This document shows, piece after piece, positions 1-7,636 of a stretch of 12,797 bases of DNA (the stretch's first letter is position 1; every line of letters starts with the position of its first letter). The stretch is from Sphingomonadales bacterium (GTDB taxonomy: Bacteria; Pseudomonadota; Alphaproteobacteria; Sphingomonadales; Sphingomonadaceae), in NCBI GenBank assembly GCA_027486275.1, contig JAIXPM010000246.1:1-12797 (forward strand). Direction: 5' to 3'. The notes under the pieces are model-generated. The model did no database searches. It was not told the origin of the DNA and saw nothing but the letters and a program-made list of their open reading frames with translations. The position numbers and the translations under genes were made by a program.

Positions 1-12
1 ACCGGAGACGCG

Positions 13-1212
13 ATGATGACCAGCCCCCGTCAGATCCTCCCTGCGGTTCCGCTGGTCGGGCCGCTGGGCACGGGCCTGATGGTGCTGGCTTGCGTGCTGC
101 TGATGGGCGGCGTTGCGTTCTACCTGGCCTGGCCGGCGGAAAAGCTGCCGGGGCCCAAGGCGCTGATCGATTTTCAGGTCTTTCACATCGCCGGCCAATT
201 GGCTTGGGCGGGCGATCTGGCCACGGCCTATGATGCGCAACGTTTCTGGGCCCACACGCGGGTGCTGACGGGCAATCCAGGCCATATGTTCTGGCCCTAT
301 CCGCCGCATTTCAATCTGTTCACGGCGCTGCTGGCGTTGCTGCCGCTCTGGCTGAGCTACCTGGTGTTCTGCGGCGGCAGTCTGCTCTGCTACATGCTCA
401 CGCTGCGGCGGCTGGTCGGCGTTCACTATGGCACGGTGCTGGCGCTGTTGTTTCCTTCCCTGTTGCTCTGCATCTTCATCGGGCAGAACGCCTTGCTGAT
501 CGGTGCGCTGGTGGGGTGGCTGGCCAGCCTTGCGCTCAGTGGGCGCACGCTGGCCGGGGTGCCGCTGGGCCTTTTGACGGTGAAGCCCCAGTTCCTGCCC
601 GGTATTGGCCTGTATCTGCTGCTGCGCGGCCACTGGCGGATCATCTTCAGCGGCGCCCTGGTCGCCGGGCTTGCACTGGCAGCGGCGACCTTGTTGTTCG
701 GTTTGCGTGTCTGGCCGGATTTCTTCGCCGTCATGGGCAACGTCAGCGCGCATCTGTTCGATGGGCGATACCAGTATTTCCGCATGACCTCGCTTTTTGC
801 TGCGCTGTTCGTCGTGACCAAAGACCCGCAGCTGGCGATGGCAGCGCAAATCGGGCTTGCCGTGGTGCTGGCGGGCGGGTTGCTGCTGGCCAGCCGGCGC
901 GGTTGGCCACCCCGGCAGCTGCTGGCCGCCGCCATCATGTCCAGCACCCTGATGTCGCCTTATGGCTATGATTATGATCTGCCGGTCGTGGGCGCGGCGA
1001 TTGCCCTGCTGATGCCCGATCTGGTGCTGCAGGATCGCCGCAGCTGGCTGGGGCTGCTGCTGTTGGCCTGGCTGGCCTGCCTGACCGGCGCGTTGACCAG
1101 GCTTGCGCTGGCGCCGCCGCTGCCCGCCGTGCAGTTCGTGCCGGTGCTGTTGCTGTGCGCGGCGCTGCTGGTGCTGTCGCGGCGACGTCCGGCCAGCTTC
1201 GGATCGGACTGA
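13..1212 (+). CDS. GT87 / DUF2029 family polytopic membrane glycosyltransferase
   Basis: The 399-residue product is almost entirely hydrophobic, with about ten predicted membrane segments. It carries the landmarks of the GT87 (DUF2029) family: an acidic residue in an early loop (D53, in LIDFQVFHIA), a WPYPPHF motif at 94-100, a GQN motif at 157-159 and a KPQ motif at 191-193. Known family members transfer sugars, typically mannose, from a polyprenyl-phosphate donor on the outer face of the inner membrane. The acceptor here cannot be told from sequence. GGAG at 4-7 sits 5 nt before the first ATG (13) and 8 nt before the second (16), so either Met could start. The gene ends just before an intrinsic terminator, so it is not expected to be co-transcribed with the pilus genes. 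Its own promoter or upstream operon lies outside the window. Family assignment is fairly secure; substrate is unknown. Confidence 0.8.
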   Translation: MMTSPRQILPAVPLVGPLGTGLMVLACVLLMGGVAFYLAWPAEKLPGPKALIDFQVFHIAGQLAWAGDLATAYDAQRFWAHTRVLTGNPGHMFWPYPPHFNLFTALLALLPLWLSYLVFCGGSLLCYMLTLRRLVGVHYGTVLALLFPSLLLCIFIGQNALLIGALVGWLASLALSGRTLAGVPLGLLTVKPQFLPGIGLYLLLRGHWRIIFSGALVAGLALAAATLLFGLRVWPDFFAVMGNVSAHLFDGRYQYFRMTSLFAALFVVTKDPQLAMAAQIGLAVVLAGGLLLASRRGWPPRQLLAAAIMSSTLMSPYGYDYDLPVVGAAIALLMPDLVLQDRRSWLGLLLLAWLACLTGALTRLALAPPLPAVQFVPVLLLCAALLVLSRRRPASFGSD

Positions 1213-1240
1213 ACGGGCAAGATCGCCCGGCAAACCGATT

Positions 1241-1268
1241 CGAATCGGCGTGTTCCGATTCGTTTTTT
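1241..1268 (+). terminator. Intrinsic (rho-independent) terminator after the GT87 gene
   Basis: A perfect 8-bp stem pairs CGAATCGG (1241-1248) with CCGATTCG (1255-1262) around a 6-nt loop, CGTGTT. It is followed directly by six T residues (1263-1268). It begins 28 nt after the stop codon. The upstream sequence CCGATT (1235-1240) also forms a 14-bp palindrome with the left arm (1235-1248), so a competing hairpin is possible. The + strand orientation is clear from the T run; on the other strand there is no comparable tract. Confidence 0.9.
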
Positions 1269-1374
1269 CGCCCGAAATGGTGGTTGATCGGTCCATCTTC
1301 CCAAGAAGCCGTTTGGCGCGTGTCATTTTCGCAACAGGCACTTTGCTGCCTGCAAGACTGCGATTTTTAACGGA

Positions 1375-1386
1375 AAATCATGATTT
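1375..1386. promoter_or_regulatory. 12-bp perfect palindrome, possible operator
   Basis: AAATCATGATTT is a perfect palindrome lying between the GT87 terminator and flp, in the AT-rich stretch. Its flanks (CGGA on the left, CGG on the right) extend the symmetry imperfectly. A dimeric regulator site is plausible, but no known consensus was recognised. Confidence 0.3.
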
Positions 1387-1417
1387 CGGCTCTTTATACA
1401 GCTCTGAACAAGCTCGT

Positions 1418-1472
1418 CTAAGCCCTTGATAAGCATGAAAATTTACGAGTTGCCGATATTCCTAAGCCCTTG
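1418..1472. repeat. Two 11-bp direct repeats, start-to-start 44 bp
   Basis: CTAAGCCCTTG occurs exactly at 1418-1428 and again at 1462-1472. Both copies lie upstream of all the promoter candidates for flp. The 44-bp period is close to four helical turns, so two bound proteins would sit on about the same face of the DNA. This fits an activator-type tandem site, but the regulator is unknown. Confidence 0.4.
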
Positions 1473-1519
1473 TTTCCGTTTGAAAATCGCCATCGGCAAG
1501 AGCAGGCGCCCACCATGGC

Positions 1520-1557
1520 AATTAATAAGTAATAACAAGAGATAACACTTACTAATT
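1520..1557. repeat. Imperfect 11-bp inverted repeat, possible operator
   Basis: AATTAATAAGT (1520-1530) and ACTTACTAATT (1547-1557) are inverted copies with one mismatch, separated by 16 nt (1531-1546). The AAGTAATA part recurs at 1581-1588. The site lies just upstream of the likely flp promoter region. It could be an operator or, if transcribed, an AT-rich hairpin. Confidence 0.35.
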
Positions 1558-1664
1558 TTCGTAAAGCATAATGAAGTGCGAAGTAATATAGACAAATTTT
1601 ATAAACCAAATTCGATATTGTTCAAATCGTTACGGCGGTTTATTTAGGTTGCGGGATATCGGCC

Positions 1665-1677
1665 GGAGGAAGCAGTG
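1665..1677 (+). promoter_or_regulatory. Strong Shine-Dalgarno with in-frame GTG, 36 codons upstream of the flp start
   Basis: GGAGGA (1665-1670) is the best ribosome-binding sequence in the region. It stands 4 nt before a GTG (1675) that is in frame with flp and reaches it without a stop. Translation from here would add 36 residues ahead of the prepilin leader, which would be unusually long for Flp. I therefore place the flp start at 1783 and treat this as either a leader-peptide or standby site, or an alternative start. Confidence 0.4.
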
Positions 1678-1782
1678 GTTTTCATCCGATCGGCGTCAAC
1701 GGTGATCCCTCCCGTTCGCTCGTCAAAAAAGAGCGGGACCTTGCAAGAACTGGCTTCGGCCAACAACAGTGGGAAGAAAACG

Positions 1783-1968
1783 ATGATGAAGATCCTGAAC
1801 GCCCTGAAGGGCAACAAGTCCGGCGCTTCGGCCGCTGAATACGCTCTGATCGTCGCTGTGCTCGGCGGCTTCGTGGTGCTGGGTGCGACCGCTTTCGGTG
1901 GTTCGCTGCAGAGCGCCATGACCCAGACCGGTACGGCTCTCGACGCCGAAGCTTCGACCACCTTCTAA
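1783..1968 (+). CDS. flp: Flp family type IVc major pilin (prepilin)
   Basis: The 61-residue precursor has the Flp layout: a short basic leader ending KGNKSG, then the processing site G/ASAAEY, then a hydrophobic segment (ALIVAVLGGFVVLGATAF) and a short polar tail ending in ASTTF. CpaA would cut after Gly14, leaving a mature pilin of 47 residues with Glu at +5 and Tyr at +6, the family signature. Mature pilins polymerise into the Tad/Flp pilus used for surface adhesion and biofilm formation. GGGAAG (1771-1776) is a good ribosome site for ATG 1783; ATG 1786 follows directly and could also serve. The frame is open back to GTG 1675. The gene is isolated between an AT-rich control region and a strong hairpin, as expected for a highly expressed pilin. 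Only one copy is present in the window. Confidence 0.92.
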   Translation: MMKILNALKGNKSGASAAEYALIVAVLGGFVVLGATAFGGSLQSAMTQTGTALDAEASTTF

Positions 1969-1977
1969 TCTGGTGGC

Positions 1978-2050
1978 GGCCGCCGGCTGGGGCTTCTGCC
2001 CTGGCCGGCGGCCATCTTCCCGGCCGTCGTGCCGGCTCTGTTCTTCGTTT
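1978..2050 (+). terminator. Tandem hairpins after flp: strong stem plus a weak terminator-like stem
   Basis: The first hairpin pairs 1978-1993 with 1998-2013 around a TTCT tetraloop: 16 bp, all paired, with two G-T wobbles. No T run follows it. The second has CCGGC (2020-2024) paired with GCCGG (2031-2035) and is followed by a T-rich tail (2037-2050). Together they probably end or strongly reduce transcription after flp and protect the pilin mRNA 3' end. Readthrough into cpaB remains possible because neither is a canonical terminator. Confidence 0.6.
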
Positions 2051-2395
2051 CCAGTAGTTCAAGCGAAGCGTTGCAAGCCCCCGGAAACCGCGCAGTCACT
2101 GCGCAGCAACCGGGCAAGGCAGCAACAAATACCGGTTTCAAGACGGCGCTGGCCGTCAGAGTGGGCGCGTTCCGGAAGACGGGCAGCCCGTGCGTGTAAA
2201 GTGGCGTTCGGGCGTAACTGTCAAGCTGGACCGGAGTCCGGCCGTAACAGGGTGATCCAGATGACCCGCATGGTCAGGCTGGTGACAGTTGCAAGAGGGG
2301 CGAGCTTTGCACACGCAATCTCAAATCAAGTCAGGGTTGCCGGCCGGCGCTGTGTGCGTGGCCAGGCTTGACCATGCCGAAAGGGTGGCGATCTG
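2051..2395. other. Non-coding leader between the flp hairpins and cpaB
   Basis: About 345 bp without a convincing gene. An open frame across it is Arg-rich, has no suitable start or ribosome site, and looks spurious. Structures seen: a 15-bp dyad GCGCAGTCACTGCGC (2090-2104); a small hairpin ACGGG-CAG-CCCGT (2179-2191); and an 8-bp inverted pair AACTGTCA (2216-2223) / TGACAGTT (2283-2290) that encloses smaller stems. AAGGGTGG (2381-2388) is the cpaB ribosome site. A promoter for the machinery operon may lie here, but I could not pick convincing -35 and -10 boxes. Confidence 0.4.
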
Positions 2396-3289
2396 ATGCG
2401 CCGCTCCTCCATCATCATGCTGATCGCCGCGGTGGCCCTGGGCCTGATCGCCGTGCTGTTTGCCCGAACGTTCCTGGGGAACGCTGGCGACGCAGGCGGT
2501 GGCCGATCGGCCGCGGCTGTTCGCACCGTGCCCACCGTGGTTGCTGCGACCGACATCAATTTCGGCCAGAAGATCACACCGGAAATGGTGAAGGTGGTCG
2601 ATTGGCCGGCCAACACCTTGCCGCAGGGCAGCTTCCAGCGCCTTGAAGAGCTGACGATGGGCGCAGGCCGCACCGCCATGCGCCCGATCGTTGCCAATGA
2701 AATCCTCACTGAAAAGTCGCTGGCCACTGGCGCCAACCGGCTTTCAACCGCCCAGCTGCTGGGCCCGCAGATGCGCGCAATTTCGGTGCCGCTGAACGAA
2801 GTGTCCGGCGTGGCCGGCCTGATCTTCCCGGGCGACCGTGTGGACGTGTTCATGACCCGCCAGCCCGATGAGGCAATGCCTTATTCGGAACTTCTGGCGC
2901 AAGGTGCCCGGGTGCTGGCCGTTGGGGTTGACATGAACGTGGGCAAGGAAAAGCCCGAGCTCGTCAAGTCGGCCACCATCGAGGTGACACCGCTGCAGGC
3001 CCAGAAGATCGCGCTGGCGGTTACCGTCGGTCAGCTCAGCATGGCGCTGCGCCACTTCACCGATGAAAGCCGGGTGCGTTTGCAGACGGCGCAGGTGATG
3101 GATCTGAATGATGGCACCATCACCCGGCTGGTGCGCAAGCCCAATTCGGGCGGATCCGCTCCGTCTGGTCCATCCGGACCGCCGGCGGGCGGCAACAGTG
3201 GCCAGGCGCCGATCGGCCCGGGCGTGGTGGTGATGCGTGGTACCAGCAATGGCATGACCTCCAGCTTTGAATCGGTGATCGGCAAATGA
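2396..3289 (+). CDS. cpaB: CpaB / RcpC, Tad pilus periplasmic assembly protein with SAF domain
   Basis: The 297-residue protein begins with a short basic stretch and one membrane segment (about 5-24), which works as an uncleaved anchor or signal. A SAF domain follows (about 44-110), then the RcpC/CpaB domain. That domain contains the family signature VSGVAGLIFPGDRVDV (136-151) and the SATIEVTPLQAQKIALA stretch (192-208). Residues 250-275 form a Gly/Pro/Ser-rich linker. In known Tad systems CpaB works in the periplasm with the secretin CpaC, possibly contacting peptidoglycan through its SAF domain. The start at 2396 is supported by AAGGGTGG at 2381-2388 and by the N-terminal membrane segment beginning directly after it. 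This is the first gene of the machinery operon, and its stop overlaps the cpaC start by 4 bp (ATGA). Confidence 0.93.
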   Translation: MRRSSIIMLIAAVALGLIAVLFARTFLGNAGDAGGGRSAAAVRTVPTVVAATDINFGQKITPEMVKVVDWPANTLPQGSFQRLEELTMGAGRTAMRPIVANEILTEKSLATGANRLSTAQLLGPQMRAISVPLNEVSGVAGLIFPGDRVDVFMTRQPDEAMPYSELLAQGARVLAVGVDMNVGKEKPELVKSATIEVTPLQAQKIALAVTVGQLSMALRHFTDESRVRLQTAQVMDLNDGTITRLVRKPNSGGSAPSGPSGPPAGGNSGQAPIGPGVVVMRGTSNGMTSSFESVIGK

Positions 3290-4680
3290 TGCTTCGACCC
3301 CTTCTCGCCATTGGCCTCGCCGCTGCGGCGCTGGCTGCTCCCGCCACCATGGCCGCTGAAAACAGCGTCGAGGCGGCCACCGGGCTCTCGCTGAGCCTGC
3401 CGATCAACAAGTCGCAGACCCTCAGGGTGCCGCGACCCTTTGCCCGCATCGCTGTGGGCAACGCCAAGATCGCCGATGTCAGCCCGGTCACCAACCGCGT
3501 GGCCTATCTGCTCGGCAAGGAAATCGGCACCACCAACCTGACCCTTTATGACGCCCGCGGCGCCGTCATCGCCGTGGTCGACGTGACGGTGACGCCCGAC
3601 GCCATGGGCCTGAAGCAGAAGCTGGCCGAAGTGATACCCACCGAAAATCTGGGTGTGCAGGTTGCCAACGACCGCCTGATCCTGTCGGGCACGGCTTCCA
3701 GCGCTGCCGCACTGCAACGTGCCATGACCATTGCCCAGGCCTATGCGCCCGACAAGGTGATCAACATGGCCGGCGTTGGCACCGCCCAACAGATCCTGCT
3801 GGAAGTGCGCTTTGCCGAAATGCAGCGTGGCACCGTCAAGGCGCTGGGCATCGACCAGGTCCAGTTTGGCAGCCGTGTCGACGAGTTCGGCAACACGACG
3901 GTTGCCCGCACCAATGCCCAGGGCATTGGCCCCGGCTTCGGCATTACCGGCACCTTCGGCGGCGCCTTCTCCATGCCGGGCTTCTCGTTCCGGTTCCAGG
4001 CGCTGGAGCGCCAGGGCCTGATCCGCACGCTGGCACAGCCCAACATCATCGCGCTTTCGGGTGAAACTGCCAATTTCCTTGCCGGGGGCGAATTCCCGGT
4101 GCCGGTGGCGGTGACGCAGAACAACCAGATCGCGGTGGAATTCAAGCAGTTCGGGGTTGGTCTCGCCTTCACGCCGACCTTGCTTGAAGATGGCCTGATC
4201 AATCTGCTGGTTGCTCCGGAAGTGTCCAGCCTGGATCCGGCCGCCGGTATCACACTTGCAGGCCTGCGTATTCCCGGCCTGAAGGTCCGCCGCGCCCGCA
4301 CCACGCTGGAGCTGCGTGACGGCCAGACCTTTGCGCTCGCCGGCCTGATCCAGAGTGATTTTCGCGATACGGTGAACGCCGTGCCGTTGCTGGGCAAGAT
4401 CCCGATCATCGGCGCGCTTTTCCGTTCCAGCGATTTTGAACGGCAGGAAACCGAACTGGTGATCCTGGTGACGCCGCGCATCGTGCGGCCGGTCGCAGCC
4501 GGTACCGCCTTGCAGTCGCCGACCGATCGGATTCTGGAGCCGACCGATACCGAGTTCTTCTTGCTCGGCAAGCCGGAACGCCGGGTGCAACCGGGCAATA
4601 TTCTGCCCCTGCCCGGCCCTGCCAGCAGCATCAACAAGCCCGGCGGTGTTGCCGCCGAGGCCGGTCATATTGTGAGGTAA
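3286..4680 (+). CDS. cpaC: CpaC / RcpA, Tad pilus outer-membrane secretin
   Basis: A 464-residue secretin. It has a signal peptide ending near AAPATMAA (cleavage about 23-24). An N-terminal pilus-formation domain (about 35-105) contains the RIAVGNAKIADVSPV stretch. A BON-like segment follows (about 110-165), then the secretin domain (about 170-405). The secretin signature VPLLGKIPIIGALFRS lies at 366-381, followed by ETELVILVTPRIV. It should form the multimeric outer-membrane channel through which the pilus leaves. The C-terminal 55 residues hold a PTDTEFFLLG motif similar to that of other CpaC proteins. ATG 3286 overlaps the cpaB stop; ATG 3289 is an in-frame alternative. No lipoprotein pilotin is recognisable in the window, so assembly of the secretin may use a factor encoded elsewhere or one of the TPR proteins. 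Confidence 0.95.
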   Translation: MMLRPLLAIGLAAAALAAPATMAAENSVEAATGLSLSLPINKSQTLRVPRPFARIAVGNAKIADVSPVTNRVAYLLGKEIGTTNLTLYDARGAVIAVVDVTVTPDAMGLKQKLAEVIPTENLGVQVANDRLILSGTASSAAALQRAMTIAQAYAPDKVINMAGVGTAQQILLEVRFAEMQRGTVKALGIDQVQFGSRVDEFGNTTVARTNAQGIGPGFGITGTFGGAFSMPGFSFRFQALERQGLIRTLAQPNIIALSGETANFLAGGEFPVPVAVTQNNQIAVEFKQFGVGLAFTPTLLEDGLINLLVAPEVSSLDPAAGITLAGLRIPGLKVRRARTTLELRDGQTFALAGLIQSDFRDTVNAVPLLGKIPIIGALFRSSDFERQETELVILVTPRIVRPVAAGTALQSPTDRILEPTDTEFFLLGKPERRVQPGNILPLPGPASSINKPGGVAAEAGHIVR

Positions 4681-4683
4681 GCG

Positions 4684-4998
4684 ATGTTCAAGATTGCAAC
4701 ATCCCTGCTGCTGGTTGCCCTCATGGTCAGCCTTGCCGCGCCGGCCGCAGCAACAGACAGGGGCCTGGGCCTGGTCGTGCAGAACAACGTCGCGGCCATG
4801 GCAGTGGATCTCACGCCCAGCTATGCCAACGTCAAAATCGAAGGCAGCACTGGCACATTGGCCGATACGGCGATTACCCGTTACCGCACCGGGCAGGTCA
4901 AGCCGCTGCGCTCCTTGTCGGGTGATTCCAAGCTCGGCGGCGGCAGCGTCACCGGCGCCGATGCGCCTGTGACCCAGCAAGCGAATGGTCCGCGCTGA
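4684..4998 (+). CDS. Small secreted protein of unknown function in the cpaD position
   Basis: The 104-residue product starts with a clear signal peptide (MFKIATSLLLVALMVSLAAPAAA), giving a mature chain of about 81 residues that begins TDRGLG. It is cysteine-free, so it is not a lipoprotein. The mature part has no motif I recognise. It contains LTPSYANVKIEGSTG, then a Gly/Ser/Gln-rich polar tail that is probably disordered. GAGG at 4674-4677 is 6 nt upstream of the ATG. Its stop overlaps the cpaE start by one base (TGATG), so it is surely part of the operon and translated. In Caulobacter-type loci this slot holds CpaD, a larger lipoprotein; I see no similarity to it. Either it is a much reduced functional substitute or an unrelated periplasmic accessory of the pilus. 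Confidence 0.8.
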   Translation: MFKIATSLLLVALMVSLAAPAAATDRGLGLVVQNNVAAMAVDLTPSYANVKIEGSTGTLADTAITRYRTGQVKPLRSLSGDSKLGGGSVTGADAPVTQQANGPR

Positions 4999-6223
4999 TG
5001 GCCCTGCTGGCGCGTCTTGGTTCGATGGTCGGGCGCGGCGAAAAGGGGGATTCCTCGTCGCAGTCTGACACGGGCGATTTGCGTGTAACGCTGGTGCTGG
5101 CGCCCGAAACGGCGGCCACCATCGATCCTGCGCACCTCGCCAACCTGGGTGCCAGCATCCACGTGTTTGATGGCGGCCTGGAAAAATTCTCGGTGAACGG
5201 GCCACTGCTGCGCCGTACAGATCTGGTGATCCTGGAAATCGAGCCCGAAAGTGCCGAGGAACTGGCCGCGCTGGAACAGTTCGCCAACAGCGTTGGTGCC
5301 CGCATCCCGGTGGTGGCAGCGGCCCACAATCTGACCATCACCGCCACCCGCCGCCTGATGCGGTCCAGCATTGCCGATGTGCTGCCGATCCCGTTCAGCC
5401 GCGAGGAACTGGCGCAGGCGCTGGAAACCGGCCGCGACCGGCTGGGCCAGCTGCGCACGGGCGGTGGTCCGGCCCGCAGCGGCAATGTGATCGCCTTTCA
5501 GGGCGTGCTGGGCGGCATCGGCTCCACCATGCTCGCCACCCAGCTGGCGCAGATCTGGGCCGCCGAGAAGAAAGTGCTGCTGATCGATCTTGATCTACAG
5601 CGCGGCAATGCGGCGCTGTACATGAACCTGAAGCCCCGTCTTTCGATTGCTGATCTGATCGAAGCGGATGACCGGCTTGACGCCGAGTTCCTCAAGATGG
5701 TGCTGGAACGCCACCAATCGGGCACCTCGGTGATTTCATCGCCGAACGACATGACCGCGATGGACGTTGTGACCCCGGAATTCATCGATCGGCTGCTGGA
5801 TGTCGCCACCCAAAATTACGATCTGGTGCTGCTGGATCTGCCGGGCATCTGGATGGACTGGACGGCCATGGCCATCCAGAAGGCCGACTTGCTGCTGCTG
5901 ACCACCCAGATGACCGTATCGGGTGTGCAGCAGGCCCGCCGACAGCTTGATGTGGCTGAAGCCAATGGCCTGGGCGACCGGGTGCGGGTGGTGATGAACC
6001 GCATGATCCCCGGCCTGTTCGGCAAGTACGACCTGAGCGAAGCCGAATCGGCGCTGCGCAGCCGGGTGCATTTTGGCCTTGCCAATGATTTCCCCACGGT
6101 TTCGGCGGCGCAGGATGAAGGCCGCAGCCTGGGCCAGATCAAGATGAAATCCCGCATCGAAAAGGACCTACGTGCCATTGCGGCGCAGCTGAGCGATGAA
6201 CTGGTCAGCATGGGGGCGACGGC

Positions 6224-6227
<4 letters not shown>
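4998..6227 (+). CDS. cpaE: CpaE / TadZ, MinD/ParA-like pilus localisation protein with degenerate P-loop
   Basis: A 409-residue protein with a degenerate receiver-like N-terminal domain (about 28-140, ending ADVLPIPFSREEL) followed by a MinD/ParA-type domain. Walker A' is DLD at 197-199, and Walker B is YDLVLLDLPG with D280. The P-loop region reads GVLGGIGST (169-177). Compared with the usual KGGxGK[ST], both the signature lysine (L171) and the catalytic lysine (S176) are missing. CpaE/TadZ proteins mark the site of pilus assembly at the pole and often have altered P-loops, but losing both lysines suggests little or no ATP hydrolysis. The start at 4998 overlaps the preceding stop by one base, and the stop overlaps cpaF by 4 bp. 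The role is inferred from family and position. Confidence 0.92.

Positions 6228-7628
<1,401 letters not shown>

Positions 7629-7636
<8 letters not shown>

Larger units (their letters stand above)
1269..1674. promoter_or_regulatory. AT-rich regulatory region upstream of flp
   Basis: About 400 bp with no credible gene, clearly richer in A+T than the flanking genes, especially 1360-1400 and 1510-1650. It holds a 12-bp palindrome (1375-1386), an 11-bp direct repeat (1418-1428 and 1462-1472) and an inverted repeat (1520-1557), listed separately. Candidate promoter elements are weak: TATAAA at 1600-1605 resembles a -10 box but lacks a good -35 partner. TAGACA (1589-1594) with GATATT (1614-1619) has a 19-nt spacer. 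TTGTTC (1618-1623) with TATTTA (1641-1646) has a 17-nt spacer. I infer that the flp promoter lies between about 1580 and 1660 but cannot choose among these. Confidence 0.55.

Noticed and set aside
1418..1609. 63-codon minus-strand frame in the AT-rich region upstream of flp
   Set aside because: It crosses both direct and inverted repeats and has no good ribosome site; the product has no recognisable feature. A small gene is not excluded but not supported.
1269..1782. CtrA-type site (TTAA-N7-TTAA) or sigma-54 promoter controlling flp
   Set aside because: TTAA occurs at 1367 and 1522, but neither has a second TTAA at the right spacing. TGGC-containing stretches lack a properly spaced TTGC.
1741..2295. 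TTGCAAG found three times (1741, 2071, 2289) around flp
   Set aside because: A 7-mer with irregular spacing, one copy lying just ahead of the flp start; most likely chance.
1973..2371. 132-codon plus-strand frame between flp and cpaB
   Set aside because: It has a GTG start inside the flp hairpin with no ribosome site, and its Arg/Ala/Pro-rich product is unlike a protein. The stretch is better read as leader RNA and control sites.
2216..2395. Cyclic-di-GMP riboswitch before cpaB
   Set aside because: Attractive for a pilus operon, but the conserved GEMM tetraloop-receptor features were not seen; only generic inverted repeats are present.
3031..5205. Long open frame of 724 codons on the minus strand, opposite cpaB-cpaE
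   Set aside because: It lies antisense to three well-conserved genes. Its composition (His, Arg, Gln, Gly and Ala rich) is the mirror of GC-rich codon use, and it has no recognisable domain.
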